A stretch of 64,000 nt of DNA from Streptomyces sp. CGMCC 4.7035. GTDB taxonomy: Bacteria > Actinomycetota > Actinomycetes > Streptomycetales > Streptomycetaceae. A program made the translations under genes and the position numbers. Numbering within the stretch: the stretch's first letter is position 1; each line of letters begins with the position of its first letter. The notes below the pieces were generated by a model. That model was not told where the DNA came from. It searched no databases and saw nothing but the letters and a program-made list of their open reading frames with translations. The stretch spans positions 124,001-188,000 of the forward strand of contig NZ_CP134053.1 in the NCBI RefSeq assembly GCF_031583065.1. The letters run 5' to 3'. Below are positions 50,235 through 57,348 of this stretch, one piece after another.

Positions 50235-52538
50235 ATGGGCGGACACCGGCGTCGACCGCCGCAGCGCACCATCGCGGGCAGCCGTGCCGTGGGTGACCGC
50301 GCCACGCCCTCGCGGCACCAGGTTCCCGGACGAGGCACGGCACGCCGCGCCCGGAGAGCGGCGCCGCAGAAGAAACGGTTGATCGACTACCCGCGCCGGG
50401 GCAGGACCGGTCTGCGCCGCTGGCTGCCGTCGCTGCGTCAACTGCTGTCGTTCTTCCTGCTGTGCTTCGGCGCCACGGCAGCGGCCATCGGCTATGCCTA
50501 CGCCACGGTCACCATCCCCGACCCCAACCCCTCGACACAGCTGCAGAACAACGTCTACTACTGGTCCGACGGCACCGTCCTGGCGACCGATGGCAGCGTC
50601 AACCGGCAGAACATCACCCTCGCGCAGGTGCCCGCGGACGTGCAGTGGGACTTCATCGCCGCGGAGAACTCGTCCTTCTACACGGACCCGGGCATCGACC
50701 CACAAGGGATCCTCCGCGCCGCCGTCCACATGGCCGAGGGCGGCTCCGTCCAGTCCGGCTCGACGATCACCCAGCAGTTCGTCAAGAACGCCTACCTCGA
50801 TCAGTCGCAGACGATCTCACGCAAGTTCAGAGAACTGCTGATCTCATCCAAGATCGGCGCCGTCATGAGCAAGCAGCAGATCCTCCAGGGGTATCTGAAC
50901 ACCTGCTTCTTCGGCCGACAGGCCAACGGCATCCAGGCCGCCGCCCGCATGTACTACAACCTCCCGGTCGAGAAGCTCAACGCGAGTCAGGGAGCCTTTC
51001 TCGCCGCAGCGGTCAACGAGCCGAGCCTCTTCCAGTACGCGGACTCCGACCCCACGGCCAAGGCACAGGCGCGAGCACGCTGGTCCTGGGTGCTGGAACG
51101 GATGGTGAAGATCGGCAAGCTGACGCCGGAGCAGCGGGCCAGGTACGCGGCCACCGGCTTCCCGACGCCCAGGAAGTGGACACCCGGTTCGGGGTTCACG
51201 GGCCAGGTCGGTTACCTGGTCCACTTGGCAAGGTCGTATGCCGAGGCGCACGACAGCACCATCACCGACGGCAGTTTGAGCCGGGGCGGTTACCAGATCC
51301 ACACCACCTTCGACAGGAAGAGAACGGCGGAGCTGGCCCGGGCCGTCGCAAGGGTACGCAAGCAGCGCCTCGACCCCGCCCACCGGTCGGTCGACCGGGA
51401 CGTCCAGGTCGGAGCCGCCTCGGTGGATCCCGCGACCGGCAAGATCCTTGCCGTCTACGGCGGTGCCGGCTTCGACCAGGCCCACTTTTCGGACAACGCC
51501 GACACCTCCGGCGTCCCGGTGGGATCGACTTTCAAGCCCATCGTCCTCGCCGCCGCGCTCCAGCACGGAGCCGTACTGCGACCCGGCAAGTCCTCGGAGC
51601 GGATCACCCCGGACAGCAAGTTCAACGGTGACGACGGCATCCGGATCAAGGACCAGCTGGGGAATTACGTCACCGACGACAAGGACCCCACCGGGCTCCT
51701 CCATCAGCACAACGACACCGACCACGGCTGGGGCTACATCGATCTGCGCAAGGCGATGGAGCAGTCGGTCAACACGCCGTACGTACAACTGGGGGAGTAC
51801 GTCGGCCATGGGAACGTGGCGAAGACAGCGCAAGCTCTGGGCCTGCGCTCCGGCAGTCTCGCCGCCTCCAGCGCCGGCTTCTACATCGGCACCTCGACAC
51901 CGAGCGCGATTCGCATGGCAGGCGTCTACGCGACCTTCGCTGCCGACGGTATGCAGGCCACCCCGTACTCGGTGACCAAGGTGACCCACAACGGCTCGGC
52001 ACTGGCCGGCTTCAGCGCTCCCGCCCCGGTGCGGGCCCTGCCCGCGGCGGTCGCCGACAACGTGACCGATGTGCTCCGGGGCGTCATCGCCCGGGGCACC
52101 GGCACCAAGGCCCAGGCTCTCGGCAGGACCGCGGCAGGCAAGACCGGAACCACCGACGACTTCCGGTCGGCCTGGTTCATCGGCTACACCCCGCAACTCG
52201 CGACCTCCGTCGTCCTCTTCCGGGAGGATCCGAAGCACCCCCAGTTGCAGTCTCTGATAGGTGTCGGCGGCCTGCGGAAGGTGTTCGGGGGCGACATCCC
52301 CACCGAGATCTGGACCCAGTACATGCGCGACGCCCTCGCAGGCCTGCCCGACGTCCCCTTCCCCACCCCCGCCCCCCTCGGCCACGGCACCGACGAGTAC
52401 GGCGCTCCCTCGCCCTCTTCCTCCGCGGCCCCCGACAAGCGAGGCGGAAAGACCGGCAAGAAGACGAGCACCACGGCCGTTCCCGCGCCGAGAGCACCGA
52501 CAACCCGCCCCAAATGCCATCACGGCAAGTGCCGTTGA
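50235..52538 (+). CDS. Class A penicillin-binding protein
   Basis: The 767-residue protein has a basic cytoplasmic N-terminus, a membrane helix (LLSFFLLCFGATAAAIGYA, about 70-88) and a GT51 glycosyltransferase domain. That domain has AAENSSFYTDPGIDPQGI (catalytic Glu144), GSTITQQFVKNAYL and QILQGYLN. A transpeptidase domain follows with S-T-F-K (Ser431), S-V-N (511-513) and K-T-G-T (636-639). It polymerises and cross-links peptidoglycan outside the membrane. The tail ends KCHHGKC, an unusual Cys/His cluster. It lies 21 bp behind the MatB-like gene and is probably cotranscribed, linking wall and exopolysaccharide growth. Confidence 0.92.
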   Translation: MGGHRRRPPQRTIAGSRAVGDRATPSRHQVPGRGTARRARRAAPQKKRLIDYPRRGRTGLRRWLPSLRQLLSFFLLCFGATAAAIGYAYATVTIPDPNPSTQLQNNVYYWSDGTVLATDGSVNRQNITLAQVPADVQWDFIAAENSSFYTDPGIDPQGILRAAVHMAEGGSVQSGSTITQQFVKNAYLDQSQTISRKFRELLISSKIGAVMSKQQILQGYLNTCFFGRQANGIQAAARMYYNLPVEKLNASQGAFLAAAVNEPSLFQYADSDPTAKAQARARWSWVLERMVKIGKLTPEQRARYAATGFPTPRKWTPGSGFTGQVGYLVHLARSYAEAHDSTITDGSLSRGGYQIHTTFDRKRTAELARAVARVRKQRLDPAHRSVDRDVQVGAASVDPATGKILAVYGGAGFDQAHFSDNADTSGVPVGSTFKPIVLAAALQHGAVLRPGKSSERITPDSKFNGDDGIRIKDQLGNYVTDDKDPTGLLHQHNDTDHGWGYIDLRKAMEQSVNTPYVQLGEYVGHGNVAKTAQALGLRSGSLAASSAGFYIGTSTPSAIRMAGVYATFAADGMQATPYSVTKVTHNGSALAGFSAPAPVRALPAAVADNVTDVLRGVIARGTGTKAQALGRTAAGKTGTTDDFRSAWFIGYTPQLATSVVLFREDPKHPQLQSLIGVGGLRKVFGGDIPTEIWTQYMRDALAGLPDVPFPTPAPLGHGTDEYGAPSPSSSAAPDKRGGKTGKKTSTTAVPAPRAPTTRPKCHHGKCR

Positions 52539-52605
52539 CCGCGTCAGCACAGGCACCGCCGGAACGCCTCGGGGCGCGCCGGTAGGTATGTCTTCTGCCC
52601 TGGGC

Positions 52606-53384
52606 TCAGTTCGGCGTCAGCACGATCGCCTGGCCGCCCGCGCTCGCCATGACCACGTCCAGAGTGGTCCCCGAGGTGACGGTTGCGGTACTGACCACCA
52701 CGGGGGTCCGGTACGAGCTGCTGCCCGGTGTGCCGTCGGCGTAGACAGTCGCCGCAAAGGTCCCGCTGTCCAGGAAGGACAGCGGGATCGACAGGGTCCG
52801 CGCCGTCTCGTTGGTCATCGCCCCGAGGTGCCAGGTGGAGCCGTTGCGGCGGGCGAAGGGCAACGTCACGTTGTGCGTGGCGGTCGGGAACTGCTCGTTG
52901 CCCCGCACGCCTTCCAGGCTGATGTAGTTCGGGTACGTGCGCTCGAAGCCGAACGGCCGGACGTCGTCGTGCATGTCGATCAGCAGCCGGTACTTGGCGG
53001 CCGTCCGGGCCCAGTCGATGATCTGGTTGGTCATCGCCTGGGTGCCGTCGTTGATGAAGCCGAGCTTGATGCCCGCGACGCCCCAGCTCTTGTAGAGGCC
53101 GAACAGCGAGTCCGCGTCGGTCAGGGCCAGCCGGTTGACGTAGAGGAAGACGCCGATGCCCTTGCTGGTGGCGTACGAGATGACCGATGGCAGGTCGATG
53201 GCGGTGATCGGGGTCGTCGCGTCGACGGTGCTGAACTCGGGTCCGTACCAGCCGGCGTCGTACTCGATGTACTCCAGGCCGCGGGCCACGGCGAAGTCGA
53301 CGCCCGCGAGGCCGGCGGCGGTGGTGAGCTCGCAGCGGAAGACCTTGCCCGGCTTGATCCACGAGGTGTCGGTGAGGGCGCTCT
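52606..53384 (-). pseudogene. GH97 glycosidase lacking its N-terminal part
   Basis: The frame reads DTSWIKPGKVF, then GVDFAVARGLEYIEYDAGWYG, GIGVFLYVNR, GVAGIKLGFINDG, LIDMHDDVRPFGFERTYPN and SLEGVRGNEQF, and ends in a beta-sandwich (GTFAATVYADGTPG ... QAIVLTPN). These are catalytic and C-terminal blocks of GH97 alpha-glucosidase/galactosidase enzymes, with metal ligands and Glu present. The usual 250-residue N-terminal domain and signal peptide are absent: homology ends near 53384, exactly where a TetR remnant on the other strand begins. It is a 5'-deleted gene. Confidence 0.8.
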
Positions 53385-53603
53385 TTCGAGGCCGTAGTAC
53401 AGGCGGAACGGTCGGCGGCGGTGCGCGAACACCTCGCCGAAGGTCAGCGCAGGGCACGGGACGGGCTCGGCGGCTCGGTGCCGCTCGCTCTGCTGGGCGG
53501 CTTGATGCTTCAGTGGCTGGTGGATCCGGACCAGGCGCCGTCAGGCGCGCAGGTGACCGCCGAACTGCGCTCACTCACGGCGTCGTTGACGACGGAGGGG
53601 TGA
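53385..53603 (+). pseudogene. C-terminal remnant of a TetR-family regulator
   Basis: From 53385 the frame reads FEAVVQAERSAAVREHLAEG, then QRRARDGLGG, LGGLMLQWLVDPDQ and AQVTAELRSLTASL before a stop. The L-x-x-L-QWL-x-DPD block is the hallmark C-terminal helix of TetR-type regulators. The DNA-binding N-terminus is missing; the frame abuts the truncated GH97 gene. The 200 bp beyond (53604-53805) contain no supported gene. Confidence 0.7.
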
Positions 53604-53805
53604 CCCCAGGTCCCGCCATCCTCGTCGGAACCGCGGGACGAGGGTGCCGTCTTCGTGGCCGCCGGGACGAGGCCGGACCATGAGGTGCTGCCCTGCCGAC
53701 CGTGGTTGTTCGCTCTGAAGGGCACACCGTGGGCACGCCGTCGGAGCCGCACGTCCCCGAGCGGCTCGTCGGCCCTCGTGGGTGAGCAGCCCCTCCCGGA
53801 TCCTG

Positions 53806-55242
53806 TCAGCCGTGCCGTTCGATCCACTCGCTGCCGCCCAGCGGGTAGTCGTAGCCCGGCCGGTTCACGTCGGCGCTGGTGCGGAACGCGGTGCCGTCGT
53901 TGTCGATGTGGACGGTGCCGCGGCGGCTGCCGCTGGACCAGTCCAGGGTGAGGTCCCAGCGAACGTCGTGGGCCTTGGTGTGGGCGGTGACGTAGAAGAC
54001 CTCCGGGTCGGACTCGCTGACCTTGTACGGGAAGTCGCGCTGGCCCCCCTTGACGGTGACCGTGGGACTGCCGTTGTCGAGGTCGATGTCGAACGCCTTG
54101 GTCTCGACGCCACCGCCGCAGCCGACGCCCATCGCGTAGTCGTTCCAGGCGAGCGGCGCGCCCTTGGTGAGAACGCGTACGTGCAACGCCTCCAGGACGA
54201 CGGTTTCCTCGCCGGTGCCCTGGACGGTGAGGGCGACCTCCTGTGCGCCCGAGGACACCGCCCCGTACGCGGCGGCCCAGCGCGGGGCGTCCTGCTCGTT
54301 CGCCGGCGGGCCGACCTGCTCGGGTTCGCTGTTGACGAGGAAGTGTTGGCTGCACGGCTCGTCGTAGACGTAGGGGCGGGTGCCGACAGTGAGCGGGACG
54401 GCGCCGGTGGCGCTGCCGTCGGTGCGTTGGGCCCCGCCCTGCTTGCCGCCGTCCTTCGAAGTGCCGGACCCGGCCCCCTCGGACTCGGCCGTGGCGGGGG
54501 CAGACGCGGACGGCTTGTGTCCCTTCGCGGTCGGGGACGGGGAGGCGGACGGCTTCCCGGTGTCCGCCGTGCCGGTGATCGTGGGGGTGACACCGGCCAC
54601 CTGCCGGTCGCCCGTGGCTTTCCCGCCGCCGAGCGGCAGACGCGTGGTGAGCACGACGGCTCCCAGCACGGCGACCACCGCGGCGGAGGCGATCAGCACG
54701 GTACGGCGGCGACGACGTGGCGGCGCGAGTTCGCGCGACACGTTCACGACAACCGGCTCACCGGTCTCGCCTTCGCCCTCGTCCTCGCCCTCACCCCGTC
54801 CGTGCGAGGCCGGTGAGCCTGGATCCGCCCTATCGACCGCTTCCGGAGCATCAGCCGCATACGTCGCATTCGATGTATCCGCGACATCTGTCGCAGCGGC
54901 CGCATCCGTCGCAGCAGCCGAACCGGCTCCCTGAGCCGAACCCGTCGCCGTGATCTGATCCGCTCTGCTCCCTCGTGCCGCGTCCGCCAGGATCCAGCGC
55001 CGGTGCAATTCCACCAGCTCCTGCGGCGTTGCCCGGCAGACCCTTGCGAGGCGCTCCACCGGTGCGTACTCGACGGGCACCGCTGTGCCGTTGCAGTAGC
55101 GGTGCAGCGTCGACGTGCTCATGTGCAGCCGCTTGGCAAGCGCCCCGTAGCTCAGTCCCGAGCGGTCCTTGAGTTCCCGCAGCAGCCGCGAGAACGCCTC
55201 AGCTCCGTCGGCCCCCGTTGCCCCTGGCACCCGTTTCCCCAT
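53806..55242 (-). CDS. Membrane-bound XRE-type regulator with outer domain
   Basis: The 478-residue protein has an N-terminal helix-turn-helix (LRELKDRSGLSYGALAKRLH, STLHRYCNGTAVP, residues 20-80). An Ala/Thr/Asp-rich low-complexity linker and RRRRR lead to one membrane helix (TVLIASAAVVAVLGAVVL, about 180-197). The outer part has a Ser/Thr/Pro linker and a beta-rich domain with two Cys (YDEPCSQHFLVN, GVGCGGG) and Trp-rich strands near the end (WDLTLDWSSGSRRG). The plan resembles RodZ-like or signal-transducing HTH membrane proteins of Streptomyces. It is divergent from a DUF4232 lipoprotein gene. Ligand unknown. Confidence 0.8.
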   Translation of the reverse strand: MGKRVPGATGADGAEAFSRLLRELKDRSGLSYGALAKRLHMSTSTLHRYCNGTAVPVEYAPVERLARVCRATPQELVELHRRWILADAARGSRADQITATGSAQGAGSAAATDAAAATDVADTSNATYAADAPEAVDRADPGSPASHGRGEGEDEGEGETGEPVVVNVSRELAPPRRRRRTVLIASAAVVAVLGAVVLTTRLPLGGGKATGDRQVAGVTPTITGTADTGKPSASPSPTAKGHKPSASAPATAESEGAGSGTSKDGGKQGGAQRTDGSATGAVPLTVGTRPYVYDEPCSQHFLVNSEPEQVGPPANEQDAPRWAAAYGAVSSGAQEVALTVQGTGEETVVLEALHVRVLTKGAPLAWNDYAMGVGCGGGVETKAFDIDLDNGSPTVTVKGGQRDFPYKVSESDPEVFYVTAHTKAHDVRWDLTLDWSSGSRRGTVHIDNDGTAFRTSADVNRPGYDYPLGGSEWIERHG

Positions 55243-55417
55243 CCCCTCGTGTTCCAGTCCCGCGTTCCAGGACCACTGCCTTCTCCCTGGTCAGAGCGCG
55301 TTTCGCTGTTCCAGCGTCCCCAACTGCCCGCTGTGCGTGGCGGTTGGGACAGAACGACTCCCAAGCTTCGGTCATCCAATCACCACCCGGACCCGAACAC
55401 CGAAGGGGCACAGCCAC

Positions 55418-56146
55418 ATGTCCAACCTCCGCACCTCCCGCAACCGTCTCGTCGCCGCCGCCGCGACCGTCGTTCTCACCGCGCTCTCCCTGACCGCGTG
55501 CGGCGGAGGCACAGGCGTCCACGACGAGGGAGCCTCGGCGCCCACCACGCCGACCGCGAACTCCTCTGCCGACGCTGCCTCTTCCGGCGCCGCTTCTTCG
55601 GGCGCTTCGTCTTCCGGCTCCGGCTCCCACTCCTCCTCCTCGAAGACCAGGCCCGCCACCGGCACCACAAGGTCCGCCGCGGACACCTCTGCGTCGAAGG
55701 CGCCTGTCTCGGCCGACAAGCCGGTCACCTGCGAGGGGTCGAACACCAAGACGGTCGCGGCTCCGCTGAACCGCCCCGTGAACCACATGCTGCTCACGGT
55801 GACCAACACCGGCCGCAAGACCTGCTTCCTCTACGGCTACCCGGCCGTCCGCTTCGGCGAGGCCCAGTCCGTGCCTCCGGTCATCGAGGACTCGCAGCCG
55901 CAGGCAGTCGTCACGCTCGCGCCGGGCGAGTCCGGCTACGCCTCGGTGAACCTGTCCGCCACCGACGGCAGCGCCTCGAACGGCCACACCGTGAAGTCCC
56001 TGACCGTCTACTTCCACGGCCGCTCCGGCAACGAGAGCGTCGGCGCGGGCGCTCACCCGTCACTGCCCGCGAAGGGCGTCTACGTCGACGACTCGCTCAA
56101 GGTCACGTACTGGCAGCAGTCGATGGATGACGCCATCAACTGGTGA
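55418..56146 (+). CDS. DUF4232 lipoprotein
   Basis: The 242-residue protein starts at ATG 55418 behind AAGGGG. Its signal ends in the lipobox LSLTAC with Cys near residue 28. A Ser/Ala-rich linker of 60 residues follows. The DUF4232 beta-sandwich (about 105-242) shows LTVTNTGRKTCFLYGYPAVRF, LAPGESGYASVNLS and VKSLTVYFHG. Two Cys (VTCEGS, KTCFLY) may pair. The family is exported in actinobacteria with unknown role. Confidence 0.85.
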   Translation: MSNLRTSRNRLVAAAATVVLTALSLTACGGGTGVHDEGASAPTTPTANSSADAASSGAASSGASSSGSGSHSSSSKTRPATGTTRSAADTSASKAPVSADKPVTCEGSNTKTVAAPLNRPVNHMLLTVTNTGRKTCFLYGYPAVRFGEAQSVPPVIEDSQPQAVVTLAPGESGYASVNLSATDGSASNGHTVKSLTVYFHGRSGNESVGAGAHPSLPAKGVYVDDSLKVTYWQQSMDDAINW

Positions 56147-56214
56147 CGCCTGAGCGCGCGCCCGACGAACCAGTCCAGTCCACAGACCAGACCAGAGCAG
56201 GCAGGTGACCCACC

Positions 56215-56346
56215 ATGCGCAGCACCCGCAGGATCTCCCACTTCGTGACCGCCTACGTCGGCGCGGCCTTCCAGGTGATCGTCCTGGGCGGTACAGGCCA
56301 CCTGTCGGAGGAGGCGGGAGTCCGCCGGCGTCGCCACACGGTCTGA
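56215..56346 (+). CDS. Small 43-residue protein, uncertain
   Basis: An ATG at 56215 preceded by GCAGGTGA opens a 43-codon frame, MRSTRRISHFVTAYVGAAFQ and on, with a basic start, a short hydrophobic core (VIVLGGTGHL) and an RRRRHTV tail. Composition and ribosome site are plausible for a small membrane-associated peptide, but I cannot name it. Apart from this the 400-bp gap 56147-56546 contains no supported gene. Confidence 0.35.
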   Translation: MRSTRRISHFVTAYVGAAFQVIVLGGTGHLSEEAGVRRRRHTV

Positions 56347-56546
56347 GCACGCCGACCGCGGGGCCGCGAACCGGGACGACGTCGGGAAACCGGCGATCCT
56401 GACGGGCGGCCCGCACGCCGCCCACCGGTCTCCGGGTACCTGACGTGACCGGTGAGCAGACGGTGAGCACGCGGTGAGCCGGCTTCGCCAGTGTGGAGCC
56501 ATCGCCGGTCCCGCACCGAGGGCCGGCCCGGATCGAGGAGCGGACG

Positions 56547-57311
56547 ATGGCTGTTCTGACGGGCAAGACGGCACTGGTGACCGGTGGGTCGCGCGGTATC
56601 GGCCGGGCGGTGGCGCTGCGGCTGGCCGCCGACGGCGCGCTGGTCGCGGTCCACTACGGCGGCAACGACGACGCGGCCAAGGAGACCGTGACGCGGATCG
56701 AGGAGGCCGGCGGCCGGGCGTTCGCCGTTCGGGCCCGGTTCGGTGAGGAGGGCGCGGTGGAGCAGCTCTTCGAGGGGCTGACCGCCGGGCTCGCGGGGCG
56801 CGGGCTGGACATCCTGGTCAACAACGCGGGCATCTCCTCGGGGAGTTCGGTTTCCCAGGTGACCGAGCAGGAGTGGGACAGGTTGCTGGCGGTCAACATC
56901 ACCGCTCCGTTCTTCGTGATCCAGCGGGCGCTGCCCCTGCTGAACGACGGCGGACGCATCGTCAACATGGGGTCCACGGCCAGCCGGTTCGCCGTCTCCA
57001 CGCAGATCGGCTACACTGTCACCAAGGCGGCACTGGAGTCGCTGGCCCCGTCGCTGGCCAATGAACTGGGCCGACGCGGGATCACGGTCAACACGGTCGC
57101 GCCGGGCGCGGTGCGGACCGACCTGACCGCCGGTTACACGTCGATTCCCGAGGTGGTCGCAGGACTTGAGGCGATCACCGCCCTGGGCCGCCTCGGCGAG
57201 CCGGAAGACGTGGCCGACGTCGTCGGCTTCCTGGCCGGACCGGCGGCACGGTGGATCACCGGCCGGACCATCGACGTGTCCGGGGGTACGTATCTCGGTC
57301 CGATCGCTTGA
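56547..57311 (+). CDS. Short-chain dehydrogenase/reductase
   Basis: The 254-residue SDR has TGGSRGIG (13-20), NNAGISSG, catalytic Ser in GSTASRFAV and Tyr-x3-Lys (YTVTK), then PGAVRTDL and a C-terminal ITGRTIDVSGG. The ATG at 56547 follows GAGGAG. Fold and length are those of FabG-like or glucose dehydrogenase-like reductases. It lies 37 bp before the AfsR/SARP gene, whose upstream palindrome partly occupies this gap. The substrate is unknown. Confidence 0.9.
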   Translation: MAVLTGKTALVTGGSRGIGRAVALRLAADGALVAVHYGGNDDAAKETVTRIEEAGGRAFAVRARFGEEGAVEQLFEGLTAGLAGRGLDILVNNAGISSGSSVSQVTEQEWDRLLAVNITAPFFVIQRALPLLNDGGRIVNMGSTASRFAVSTQIGYTVTKAALESLAPSLANELGRRGITVNTVAPGAVRTDLTAGYTSIPEVVAGLEAITALGRLGEPEDVADVVGFLAGPAARWITGRTIDVSGGTYLGPIA

Positions 57312-57328
57312 CCCATACGCGTGGACAC

Positions 57329-57348
57329 GCGGGTGGATAATCACCCGC
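57329..57348. promoter_or_regulatory. Perfect 7-bp-arm palindrome abutting SARP start
   Basis: GCGGGTG-GATAAT-CACCCGC is an exact dyad ending at the base before the ATG of the SARP gene. Its centre, GATAAT, resembles a -10 hexamer; a start site seven bases on would make the transcript leaderless. A protein or RNA hairpin here could control initiation. Confidence 0.6.
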
